Assembly (NCBI RefSeq): GCF_017744395.1
Contig: NZ_JAGIBI010000001.1
Span: 1-64,000, forward strand
Origin: Herbaspirillum sp.
Lineage (GTDB): Bacteria > Pseudomonadota > Gammaproteobacteria > Burkholderiales > Burkholderiaceae_D
Length of the DNA stretch: 64,000 nt
Reading direction: 5' to 3'
Part shown: piece after piece, positions 1-7,365 of the stretch
How the letters are laid out: the number at the start of each line of letters is the position of its first letter
Position numbering within the stretch: position 1 is the stretch's first letter
Notes under the pieces: generated by a model
Told to the model about the DNA's origin: nothing
Database searches by the model: none
The model's input: the letters and a program-made list of their open reading frames with translations, nothing else
Position numbers and translations under genes: made by a program

Positions 1-309
<309 letters not shown>

Positions 310-340
310 GATTGGTGATTGGTTTAGTCGCAGTACAAAG

Positions 341-370
341 AAAAGGACGCTTCGGCGTCCTTTTTCTTTT
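341..370 (+). terminator. Rho-independent terminator after ilvC
   Basis: A stem AAAGGACGC / GCGTCCTTT with a TTCG tetraloop is followed by a long T-rich run (361-372). The position directly after ilvC and the UUCG loop are textbook for an intrinsic terminator. The remaining space to 559 shows nothing else I can support. Confidence 0.9.
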
Positions 371-559
371 TTGCGCAGAACCAGAACGATAGGCGCGCAC
401 GGATGCCGTGTTCGATGGCATCCTCCCTATTTGTAGTTACGCCTTGTTGCACAAGAAGCAAGAACTAAATCCCGCCTGATGCCATCGAAGTGCCGGGATC
501 GTCGCTGCAACATGGCAGCATGCAAAGCCCACTTCACTAACAACACCAAGCGAGGACAT

Positions 560-1330
560 ATGACACCTACCCGCAAACTGATGCTCGGCGCAGCGCTGGC
601 CACCGCCTGTATCGCCGCCCAGGCGCAGGCCATCCAGACCACCGGCAGCATGGTGGTGGTGCCGGCCACCGGCGAGCTGAGCGTACCCAACGACCAGGCG
701 CGCGCGACGCTGCAGGTCGAGGAACAGGACAAGGACAAAACCGTCGCCGCTTCGCGCGTGAACCAGAAAATGAAGCAAGGCATCGATATCCTCAAGCGCC
801 AGGATCCGCAGGCCACGCTCAAGAGCTACGGCTACTACACCTACGCCGTCTATGCCGAACCGCAGCCGGTGACGCCGCAGCAGCCGCACGTCGCCCCCAA
901 GGCGCGTCCCATCGTAGGCTGGCGCGTCGGCCAGTACCTGGAGATGACGACGCAGAACCTGGCCAACCTGCCCAAGACGGTCGCATCGGCGCAGAGCCTG
1001 CTGAACCTGAACGGCCTGCAGTTCGGCCTGAGCCCGGCCGCCACCAAGAAGCTGGACGCGGCGCTGTTCGACGCCACCTACAAGAACCTGGAAGAGCGTA
1101 TCGGCTTCATCGCCGGTTCCATGCACCGTTCGCCGTCGGATGCGGTGCTGGAAACGCTGGACTTCGAAGGTTCCGGCAACTACGCGGCCAATGAGCGGGC
1201 GATGCCCAAGGCGGCGATGATGATGCGTTCGGACATGGCGCCGGAAGCGGCATCGGTGGCCGAACCCAGCTTCGAGCCGGGCGAGTCCACGGTCAGCATG
1301 CGCCTGGTCGGCAAGGTGCGCTTCAAATAA
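560..1330 (+). CDS. SIMPL (DUF541, YggE-like) domain periplasmic protein
   Basis: 256 residues starting at ATG 560, preceded by a GAGG ribosome binding site; an upstream in-frame start at 479 lacks one and would bury the signal peptide. The N-terminus (TPTRKLMLGAALATACIAAQAQA) is a clear Sec signal peptide with an AxA cleavage site near residue 25. The mature part has the SIMPL pattern: a short strand 'GSMVVVPATGELSVPNDQA', a conserved central helical region and a C-terminal strand. Homologues such as YggE are periplasmic or outer-membrane associated and have been linked to oxidative stress, but no enzymatic role is established. It stands alone between ilvC and a small exported protein. Function is uncertain; the family call is good. 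Confidence 0.75.
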   Translation: MTPTRKLMLGAALATACIAAQAQAIQTTGSMVVVPATGELSVPNDQARATLQVEEQDKDKTVAASRVNQKMKQGIDILKRQDPQATLKSYGYYTYAVYAEPQPVTPQQPHVAPKARPIVGWRVGQYLEMTTQNLANLPKTVASAQSLLNLNGLQFGLSPAATKKLDAALFDATYKNLEERIGFIAGSMHRSPSDAVLETLDFEGSGNYAANERAMPKAAMMMRSDMAPEAASVAEPSFEPGESTVSMRLVGKVRFK

Positions 1331-1438
1331 GAGGGAAGAGGGCGCGGCGCCGCTCATTTTTTGCCTCGCCGCGACCGGCGAGGCGCCATGGAAAGAGAGG
1401 CTATAATCGGCCTCTTTTCCGTTTTTAAGGCCCCACTC

Positions 1439-1969
1439 ATGCGGGTAATGAAAAATCTCGCCGTGTTCATGGCAACCGGCCTGCTCTCCATCGGGATGGC
1501 GCGGGCCGATATCTGCGCGGACCTGGGCGCCATCCACACGCAGTCGCAATCGCATTTCGACGGCTGGAAAAAGGAGGGTGCGGAAGGCGCCGCCGGGAAG
1601 GAATACGATTCCAACTTCCTGCTGGACGGCGCGCGCAGTTGCGCCATCAGCCGCGACTCCGCCGGCTATTCCTGCATCTGGCGCTTCGCCACGCCGGCCG
1701 AGCTGGGCCAGGCCTACCAGCGCATGGTGGGCGAGATCAAGGCATGCCAGCCGTTGCTGAAGCAGGCGCCGGGCATCATCAGCGACAAGCCCGAGGAGCG
1801 CATCCAGGGCAATCTCCGGCGCACCATGGAAGTGACCGGTTTCGACTACGGCGACGCGGGAGTGGTCGTGATGCTGGGGCAGATGCAGATCACCAGCATC
1901 CAGTCCGGCACCAACGTGTCGCGCAATGAGCTCAAATTCTCCTTCGTCAGGGCCGCGGCACGTCCCTGA
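1439..1969 (+). CDS. Small exported protein of unknown function
   Basis: 176 residues from ATG 1439 (an alternative ATG lies at 1448). The start was chosen because it yields a compact signal peptide (MRVMKNLAVFMATGLLSIGMARA) cleaved before DICADLG. The mature chain has four cysteines (in DICAD, RSCAIS, YSCIW and KACQP), compatible with two periplasmic disulfides. I recognise no catalytic motif or named domain. A TATAAT box lies at 1402-1407, about 32 bases upstream, but I could not match it to a convincing -35 box. It is followed by a hairpin and then the psd promoter, so it is probably monocistronic. It could be a lineage-specific periplasmic protein. Confidence 0.6.
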   Translation: MRVMKNLAVFMATGLLSIGMARADICADLGAIHTQSQSHFDGWKKEGAEGAAGKEYDSNFLLDGARSCAISRDSAGYSCIWRFATPAELGQAYQRMVGEIKACQPLLKQAPGIISDKPEERIQGNLRRTMEVTGFDYGDAGVVVMLGQMQITSIQSGTNVSRNELKFSFVRAAARP

Positions 1970-2031
1970 TGCCCCTGAACGGCCTGCGGCCATGCATTTG
2001 CGGGCCGATTTCTCCCAAACAGCGGCAAATC

Positions 2032-2059
2032 CGGGCGCAAAGCCAGTTCTTTGCGCCCG
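2032..2059 (+). terminator. Perfect 11-bp inverted repeat, probable terminator
   Basis: CGGGCGCAAAG (2032-2042) and CTTTGCGCCCG (2049-2059) form a perfect 11-bp stem with a 6-base loop. It lies 62 bases after the preceding stop and just ahead of the psd promoter. There is no T-tract, so termination is inferred from position only. Confidence 0.5.
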
Positions 2060-2075
2060 CGGAGGCTGCATTTCG

Positions 2076-2103
2076 TTGCATTTGGCAGGGGCTGGACTAG
2101 AAT
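2076..2103 (+). promoter_or_regulatory. Sigma70-type promoter for psd-pssA
   Basis: TTGCAT (2076-2081), a 16-base spacer and TAGAAT (2098-2103) lie 45 bases upstream of the psd start. Both hexamers differ from consensus at few positions and there is no competing promoter nearby. Confidence 0.6.
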
Positions 2104-2148
2104 AAGCACGCTTTTACTTTTGAAATTTCCGCGATCACTGGAGCAACG

Positions 2149-2793
2149 TTGAACAATAACCACTATCCCCACCCCATTATCGCCCGTGAAGGCTGGCCGT
2201 TCCTGACGATCGCCGTCGTGGTCGCATTGCTGGCGACCTTCTATTGCGGCATCTGGTCGCTGCCCCTGTGGATCATCGCGCTGTTCGTGCTGCAATTCTT
2301 CCGCGATCCGCCGCGCGTGATCCCGCAGCAAGCCAATGCCGTGCTGTCGCCTGCCGATGGCCGCATCGTGGTGGTGGCGCGCGCCCATGATCCCTATACC
2401 GACCGCGAAGCGCTGAAGATCAGCGTGTTCATGAACGTGTTCAATGTCCACTCCAACCGTGCGCCTGTGGATGGCAAGATCGAAACCGTGCAGTATTTCC
2501 CCGGCAAGTTCGTCAATGCCGACCTCGACAAGGCATCGCTGGAAAACGAGCGCAACGCGCTGGCCATCACCACCACCGACGGCCACAGCGTGACCTGCGT
2601 GCAGGTCGCGGGCCTGATCGCGCGCCGCATCCTGTGCTACGTGAAGGCCGGCGATACGCTGGCGCGCGGGCAGCGCTACGGTTTCATCCGCTTCGGTTCG
2701 CGCGTGGACGTGTACCTGCCGCTGAGCGCCACTCCCAAGGTCACCGTCGGCGAAAAGGTCTCGGCCACCGAAACCATCCTGGCCGAACTCTGA
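2149..2793 (+). CDS. psd: Phosphatidylserine decarboxylase proenzyme (short type)
   Basis: 214 residues. It starts at TTG 2149, with GGAG six bases upstream; no ATG fits the conserved N-terminus. An N-terminal hydrophobic segment (about residues 18-50) is followed by the decarboxylase domain with LSPADG (67-71) and [11 protein letters not shown] (94-104). The self-cleavage site RFGSR is at 181-185, where Gly183-Ser184 cleavage would give alpha and beta chains and a pyruvoyl group. The enzyme converts phosphatidylserine to phosphatidylethanolamine at the inner membrane. Its length matches the ~210-residue bacterial form rather than the ~320-residue E. coli type. pssA follows 77 bases downstream, so substrate-forming and substrate-using enzymes are co-transcribed. 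Confidence 0.95.
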   Translation: MNNNHYPHPIIAREGWPFLTIAVVVALLATFYCGIWSLPLWIIALFVLQFFRDPPRVIPQQANAVLSPADGRIVVVARAHDPYTDREALKISVFMNVFNVHSNRAPVDGKIETVQYFPGKFVNADLDKASLENERNALAITTTDGHSVTCVQVAGLIARRILCYVKAGDTLARGQRYGFIRFGSRVDVYLPLSATPKVTVGEKVSATETILAEL

Positions 2794-2815
2794 GCGCCGG
2801 CGCGCTGATCGCTGT

Positions 2816-2846
2816 GCGCGGGGAAAACTGTCCCCGCGCGGTTTTC
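2816..2846 (+). terminator. GC-rich hairpin between psd and pssA
   Basis: GCGCGGGGA (2816-2824) pairs perfectly with TCCCCGCGC (2831-2839) and is followed by GGTTTTC. It looks like a weak or partial intrinsic terminator, or an mRNA-stabilising hairpin, inside the psd-pssA unit. It could lower pssA expression relative to psd. Confidence 0.45.
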
Positions 2847-2870
2847 TGCAATATCAAACGATAGACATCA

Positions 2871-3737
2871 ATGGCAACTTTCCGACGACGCAAAGCCAAA
2901 GGCGGCATTCCTTTCCCCAAATCCCTGCGCGGGCCCAAGGCCTATTCCGCGCAGTCGGATGAGCCGGGGCAGGGCGTGGTGCGCCGCCGGTCGCGTGGCA
3001 TCTACCTGTTGCCCAATGCGTTCACCACCGCCGCCTTGTTCTGCGGCTTCTACGCCATCGTGATGGCGATGAACCTCAAGTTCGACTACGCCTCCATCGC
3101 CATCTTCGTGGCCATGGTGCTGGACAGCCTGGACGGCCGCGTGGCGCGCATGACCAATACCCAGAGTGAGTTCGGCGCGCAATACGACAGCCTGTCCGAC
3201 ATGGTGTCGTTCGGCGCCGCGCCGGCGCTGGTGGTGTACGAATGGTCATTGCGCGGCATGGGCAAGCTCGGCTGGCTCGCCGCGTTCGTGTATTGCGTGG
3301 GCGGCGCACTGCGGCTGGCGCGTTTCAATACCAACATCGCCGTGGTCGACAAGCGTTACTTCCAGGGCTTGCCCAGCCCGGCGGCGGCGGCGCTGGTGGC
3401 CGGCTTCGTTTGGCTGATGGACGACCTGCGCTTCGCCGGCACCGACCTCAGCTGGACGGCCTGGGCCATCACCCTGTATGCCGGCATCACCATGGTCACC
3501 AATGTGCCGTTCTACAGCTTCAAGGACCTCAACTTCCGCAAGCCGGTGCCGTTCATCGCGGCCCTCTTGGTGGTGGTCCTGCTGGTGGTGATTTCCAGCG
3601 ACCCGTCCAAGGTGCTGTTCGGCCTGTTCGTGCTGTATGGCCTGTCGGGCTACGCGATCTATATCTGGCGCCGGGTGAAGGGCAAGCCGGTCAGCATCGT
3701 CCAGACCGAGGATGAGCATGGAGACGACAGCCGTTAA
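2871..3737 (+). CDS. pssA: CDP-diacylglycerol--serine O-phosphatidyltransferase
   Basis: 288 residues from ATG 2871. The CDP-alcohol phosphatidyltransferase signature D-x2-DG-x2-AR-x8-G-x3-D-x3-D is intact (Asp85, Asp88, Gly89, Ala92, Arg93, Gly102, Asp106, Asp110). A charged N-terminal tail of about 40 residues precedes several membrane helices. The protein makes phosphatidylserine from CDP-diacylglycerol and serine in the inner membrane, feeding the psd product encoded just upstream. A strong terminator follows the stop. The integral-membrane type distinguishes it from the peripheral E. coli PssA. The call is firm. Confidence 0.95.
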   Translation: MATFRRRKAKGGIPFPKSLRGPKAYSAQSDEPGQGVVRRRSRGIYLLPNAFTTAALFCGFYAIVMAMNLKFDYASIAIFVAMVLDSLDGRVARMTNTQSEFGAQYDSLSDMVSFGAAPALVVYEWSLRGMGKLGWLAAFVYCVGGALRLARFNTNIAVVDKRYFQGLPSPAAAALVAGFVWLMDDLRFAGTDLSWTAWAITLYAGITMVTNVPFYSFKDLNFRKPVPFIAALLVVVLLVVISSDPSKVLFGLFVLYGLSGYAIYIWRRVKGKPVSIVQTEDEHGDDSR

Positions 3738-3756
3738 GAACCTGGTCATGCTCCCC

Positions 3757-3787
3757 GAAAACGCCCGCTTTGCCGGGCGTTTTTTGT
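3757..3787 (+). terminator. Rho-independent terminator after pssA
   Basis: AAAACGCCCG and CGGGCGTTTT form a stem with a short loop, followed by further T residues (3780-3785). It closes the psd-pssA unit. Confidence 0.9.
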
Positions 3788-3824
3788 TGGGCGGCAACGG
3801 CGGCATCCGGACGGGCCTCAGGCC

Positions 3825-3853
3825 TTGTTAAGCTGTTCGATTTTTCCTAGAAT
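3825..3853 (+). promoter_or_regulatory. Sigma70-type promoter for the 161-residue orphan gene
   Basis: TTGTTA (3825-3830), 17 bases, TAGAAT (3848-3853): near-consensus hexamers with optimal spacing, 75 bases before the ATG at 3928. It supports the downstream frame as a real, separately transcribed gene. Confidence 0.65.
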
Positions 3854-3927
3854 TTTGCAAGGGTGCCGGTGCTTTCCCATACCATACCGGCAACAGACCT
3901 GAGACGCTTTCCGCATCGCTGATCCAC

Positions 3928-4413
3928 ATGGCCATCGATACTTCGCTCAATACGCTCGGCAGCCTGGCCGCCTACGACGGTTCGGGCAGCCAGGGCAGTG
4001 CTTCCGTAGCCGCGGTCGATAATCCGGTAGCGGTGCAGCAGGCGGTCGCATTGACCTCCGAGGCATCGATCGTCGTCAGCCTGGGCAATTCGATCGGCGT
4101 CAATGGGCTGGTCTACAATGCCGCGGGCGTATTCGACAGCATCGTCGAGGCCGGCACGGCCCAGGACGCTCCCGCCGACACGACCCAGAACCAGGCCACG
4201 CAATCCCTGGACCAGGGCATACTTTCCGGCGTGGCGTCGCCGCCTACCGCTCCTGGCATCTATAACGGCAGCGGTGAATTCACCGGGCTGGGCACCGGCC
4301 TCACTTCGCAACTGAGCGCGCTGCTCAAATCCAATCCGGGCATGACCGACAGCATCGTCGGCGATCTCGTCACCCAGGGCATCGTCGGTTCGCTGTTCTC
4401 CGCGACGGCCTGA
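3928..4413 (+). CDS. Unrecognised Ala/Ser/Gly-rich protein
   Basis: 161 residues. No signal peptide, membrane helix or cysteine is visible. The chain is rich in A, S, G, T and V, acidic, and lacks named motifs. The N-terminal part (ALTSEASIVVSLGNSIGV) and the C-terminal 35 residues (QLSALLKSNPGMTDSIVGDL) could form amphipathic helices. The middle, around residues 75-100, is proline-, glutamine- and threonine-rich and likely disordered. A near-consensus promoter precedes it, although no clear ribosome binding site is seen. The reverse-strand hydrolase gene ends 15 bases after it. Its composition resembles bacterial surface or secreted proteins, but that is only an impression. Confidence 0.55.
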   Translation: MAIDTSLNTLGSLAAYDGSGSQGSASVAAVDNPVAVQQAVALTSEASIVVSLGNSIGVNGLVYNAAGVFDSIVEAGTAQDAPADTTQNQATQSLDQGILSGVASPPTAPGIYNGSGEFTGLGTGLTSQLSALLKSNPGMTDSIVGDLVTQGIVGSLFSATA

Positions 4414-4428
4414 GCGTTTCCCTCTGCG

Positions 4429-5154
4429 CTAATCTGCAATCAGCCGGGCGAGCAATTCGCGCAAGGAGGCGTCTTGCGCGCAACGTTCGCTGACGCGGTG
4501 ATCGATGCCGGGCAATTCGACGATGCGGCATTGTTCGGCCGTATGCGCATTGGCGGCTATCAGTTCCGAGACTTCCTTTGGAATGACCTGGTCGTCGCTG
4601 GCCCGGATTAGCGTGATGCGGCCGCGATAGCCGCGGATCTGCGCCAGCGTGTCGGCATCGCGCCAGCTATCGGGGCGGCGCAGCGCGGCGCTGAAGCCGG
4701 GGCCGAAGGGGATGTCGAATGCGGCGCCATCGTAGATGGCGCCGACGATGGTCACCAGGTGCGCGATCCGGTTTTCCGGACGGCAGGCCAGGCGCATGGC
4801 GATCTCGCCGCTCATGCTCACGCCCACGACCGTGCGCGGCGCTTCGGTGAAACGGTCCAGCGCGGCCTGGGCTTCATCCATGCGTTTGGCCAGGGAGTTG
4901 GGCGCCAGCGCGGTGCTGCCGCCATGTCCGGAAAAATCGATGGCGGCGCTGGCGCATCCCCGCAAGGCCAGCGCCTGCCGGAGCGGCCGCTGGCGCTCCC
5001 GGGTGCTTTGTCCTGCGCCGTGCAGGAACAGGATGCGCGCCGGGCCGCAGCCGTTTGCGGTGGTGATGTCGCCGGCCAGCGTTTCCGCGCCGGCCGGCAG
5101 ATCGAAATCGTCCCTGATGATGCGATTGGCGTCGCCGGCCGCTGTCACAGGCAT
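4429..5154 (-). CDS. Alpha/beta-fold hydrolase
   Basis: 241 residues. The oxyanion strand is LFLHGAG (near residue 45), the nucleophile elbow is GVSMSG (near 113), the acid is in RASDDQV and the histidine in GIDHR, giving a plausible Ser-Asp-His triad. No signal peptide is present, so it acts in the cytoplasm. Its start lies two bases after the stop of the GGDEF gene, which shows co-transcription with it. The substrate cannot be read from sequence; esterase, thioesterase or dienelactone hydrolase-like activity are all possible. A link to c-di-GMP output is suggested only by the tight spacing. Confidence 0.75.
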   Translation of the reverse strand: MPVTAAGDANRIIRDDFDLPAGAETLAGDITTANGCGPARILFLHGAGQSTRERQRPLRQALALRGCASAAIDFSGHGGSTALAPNSLAKRMDEAQAALDRFTEAPRTVVGVSMSGEIAMRLACRPENRIAHLVTIVGAIYDGAAFDIPFGPGFSAALRRPDSWRDADTLAQIRGYRGRITLIRASDDQVIPKEVSELIAANAHTAEQCRIVELPGIDHRVSERCAQDASLRELLARLIAD

Positions 5155-5156
5155 GC

Positions 5157-6662
5157 TCAGTCCAGCGGGTGGCGGCGTTCCAGGCCGGGGGTGTTGGCGT
5201 AGTACTGGCGCTTGGCTTCGTACATCAGCGTATCGGCGCGCTGCACGACGTTTTCCAGGCGCTCTCCCGGCATGGCCGTCACCGCGCCCATCGACAGGCT
5301 CAGGGTGACGCCGGAATAGAACTGGTTGTTGAGATCGGTCAGCGTCTGGATCTGCTCGATCAGCGCGGCGCAGCCGCGTTCGTCGGTGGCCGGCAGCAGG
5401 ATGGCGAATTCGTCGCCCCCGGTACGCGCCACGCTGCCCGGGCGTTCCACCGCCTTGCCCAGCACTTCGCCCACGCGGCGCAGCAAGGCATCGCCGGCGG
5501 CGTGGCCGAGCTCGTCGTTGACCTCCTTCAAGCCGTTCAGGTCAGCCACGATCACGCTCACCGGGAAGGGACCCTTGCGCTCCAGCCGGTTCAGTTCGTC
5601 GACCATGTAGGCGCGGTTGTACAGCTTGGTCAGTTCGTCATGCTTGCCGAGGAACTCCAGGTAGGCTTCGGCCTTCTTGCGCGCGGTGATGTCGGTCAGC
5701 GCCACCAGCACCAGTCCCCAGCTATCCTCGTAGCCGGGGAAGACCGAGAATTGCAGGTGCACGTGCAACTGGTCGCCGTTGAGCGAATAGTTCACCACTT
5801 CACGCTGGTGGAACAGGTTGCCGTTCCACAGCTCGATCAACTGTTCGTTGAAATGCTGGTGCATGTCGTCGCGGAAGATGTCGGACAGGCGCGACAGCAG
5901 CGTCGCCTTGTCCGGCGCGCTGAACATGGAGAGCGTTTGCAGGTTGACGTCGATGACCCGGATTTCCTGCATGCAGCGTTCCACGAATTCCGGATGGACA
6001 TCGGTGAAGGTGCGGAAATCGGTGATGCCGATGCGTTGCAGGTCATTGAACAGGCGCTTGACCTGGCTGAAGTCTTCCACCCACAGCGAGATAGGCGAAT
6101 ACTCGAACAGGCCGCGCGCATAGTTTTCGCTGCGCGAGAGTTTCTTGCGCGCGGTTTCACGTTCGGTGACGTTCTCGATGGCCAGCAGGATGTAGTCCCA
6201 GCTCTCTTCGCTGCCGGGCATGATGCGCCCGCTTAGCTGGATGTCCAGCCGCTTGCCGCCCAACGTGTAGTTGACCGTGTAGCTGGAGAAATTCTGCTTG
6301 CCTTCCCACAACTGCACCAATTCGTCGATGAAGGTGTCGATCATGTCGTCGCGGAACACCTTGTCGAGGTTGGCGACCAGGTGTTCCAGGTCGTTCGCCT
6401 CGTACCACTCCAGCGTGCGGCGGTTGACGTCGACCACGCGGATCTGGCGCGCGCAGGCCTGCGCGCGCGCCGGGTCTTCCTTCAGGTAGGCCCGCAAATC
6501 GACCACGCCTTGCGCGCGCCATTCGTCGAACAGGCGCTTCATGCCGCTGTAGTCCTCTTTCCAGAGGGAGACGGGGGTCAGGTCGAAGGTTTCCTGCTCG
6601 GACAATGCCTGGGCAGGTTTGCTGGAGGCCGGGGACGAATTGGAGAGATGGTTGTTTTGCAT
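5157..6662 (-). CDS. Diguanylate cyclase with two tandem PAS-like sensor domains
   Basis: 501 residues. Two homologous modules of about 145 residues sit in tandem. Module 1 begins at 'VSLWKEDYSGMKRLFDEW' and module 2 at 'ISLWVEDFSQVKRLFNDL'; both contain IRV(V/I)DVN, FRDDM and (V/E)NYTL/NYSL and end in a PAC-like 'ENVTER' or 'TDITAR'. The C-terminal GGDEF domain has the intact TGGDEFA motif near residue 415, so it should make c-di-GMP from two GTP. The inhibitory RxxD site five residues upstream is absent (RPGS). No membrane helices are visible, indicating a cytosolic sensor. It is first in a two-gene unit with the hydrolase. Confidence 0.88.
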   Translation of the reverse strand: MQNNHLSNSSPASSKPAQALSEQETFDLTPVSLWKEDYSGMKRLFDEWRAQGVVDLRAYLKEDPARAQACARQIRVVDVNRRTLEWYEANDLEHLVANLDKVFRDDMIDTFIDELVQLWEGKQNFSSYTVNYTLGGKRLDIQLSGRIMPGSEESWDYILLAIENVTERETARKKLSRSENYARGLFEYSPISLWVEDFSQVKRLFNDLQRIGITDFRTFTDVHPEFVERCMQEIRVIDVNLQTLSMFSAPDKATLLSRLSDIFRDDMHQHFNEQLIELWNGNLFHQREVVNYSLNGDQLHVHLQFSVFPGYEDSWGLVLVALTDITARKKAEAYLEFLGKHDELTKLYNRAYMVDELNRLERKGPFPVSVIVADLNGLKEVNDELGHAAGDALLRRVGEVLGKAVERPGSVARTGGDEFAILLPATDERGCAALIEQIQTLTDLNNQFYSGVTLSLSMGAVTAMPGERLENVVQRADTLMYEAKRQYYANTPGLERRHPLD

Positions 6663-6663
6663 A

Positions 6664-6729
6664 ACACTTCATCTTTTTGATGTTGATCGAAGTGTAATGG
6701 TTTTACTGAAGTTTCTGCAGTAACTTCAG
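6664..6729 (-). promoter_or_regulatory. Inverted repeats in the leader of the diguanylate cyclase gene
   Basis: Two inverted repeats sit directly before the start codon at 6662: ACACTTC (6664-6670) with GAAGTGT (6689-6695), and CTGAAGTT (6706-6713) with AACTTCAG (6722-6729), both perfect. The first overlaps the ribosome binding region and could fold in the mRNA; the second could be a protein-binding site. No other feature explains 6663-6824. Confidence 0.4.
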
Positions 6730-6824
6730 GTGCTGGATCAAAGTATTTGCACAAAAACAGGTCATCGGAAGCGTGGCGCCGGCAGGAGTTGGCGACGGGA
6801 AATGTTTCCCCGCCGCCTGCGATG

Positions 6825-7190
6825 TCACCGGCCGGCAGGCGCGGCGCGCTGCCGCCACTGCAACAGCCGCTTGCATGCCGCCAGCAAACTCTCTGGCCAG
6901 GAAGGCGCTTGCGGTTGCAGGCACAGGACTTCGCCTCCTTGCGGCGCGGTGATTTCGACCCAGCCGGCATGCTCGATGCCCATGGCTTGCCCATCGCCCA
7001 GGTCGCTGCGCTGTTCGACCAACTGATCGCATATCCATTGCGGCGCCTGGAGGATTCGCGCCGAGGGGGCGTGGCAGACCAGCAGGCTGCCACCGGGCAG
7101 CCACACCTGCATGGTCTGGCCGCTCGCCAGCCGGACGGTTTGGCTGGCCGGCAGGGTGTCGGATGTCGGGGCTTGCCAGGGGCTTTGCAT
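6825..7190 (-). CDS. DUF2917-like small protein
   Basis: 121 residues, preceded by a good GGAG ribosome binding site. The first 95 residues alternate short hydrophobic strands and polar turns (VRLASGQTMQVWLPGG, then HAGWVEITAPQGGEVLCLQ), the cupin-like pattern of DUF2917 proteins. The last 25 form a basic helix. It is transcribed divergently from the MocR regulator, and the shared 175-base region carries phased repeats. From memory, DUF2917 genes often sit next to such regulators in betaproteobacteria, and the assignment rests partly on that context. No function is known; a role as a ligand-binding accessory or a target of the regulator is possible. Confidence 0.5.
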   Translation of the reverse strand: MQSPWQAPTSDTLPASQTVRLASGQTMQVWLPGGSLLVCHAPSARILQAPQWICDQLVEQRSDLGDGQAMGIEHAGWVEITAPQGGEVLCLQPQAPSWPESLLAACKRLLQWRQRAAPAGR

Positions 7191-7246
7191 GATGGTTCTC
7201 CGTCTGTTGGGTATGCCTTGCAGTCTATGGAGAGCCGCAAAAGCGC

Positions 7247-7365
7247 AACAGGCACAGGCAAAAACAGACTGCGCCGTAACAGGCAGGGAATTTTGAATCT
7301 GTTATCGTATTTTTTCGAATACTCTGTATCTGTTCCGGTTTTTGCCGCAAGAACATGATGCTGTT
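7247..7365. promoter_or_regulatory. Phased direct repeats, candidate MocR operator
   Basis: CTGTT occurs at 7299, 7330 and 7361, exactly 31 bases apart. On the left side AACAGGCA occurs at 7247 and 7278, also 31 bases apart, with a further AACAG at 7263. The set lies between the divergent DUF2917-like and MocR genes. Three helical turns per repeat fits direct-repeat binding by dimeric MocR regulators. Confidence 0.5.

Noticed and set aside
1402-1407. TATAAT box before the small exported protein
   Set aside because: No -35 hexamer at 16-18 bases could be matched, so it is mentioned with the gene but not listed as a promoter.
437-2071. Minus-strand open frame of 544 codons
   Set aside because: It crosses two plus-strand genes with signal peptides and a hairpin; no motif or ribosome binding site supports it.
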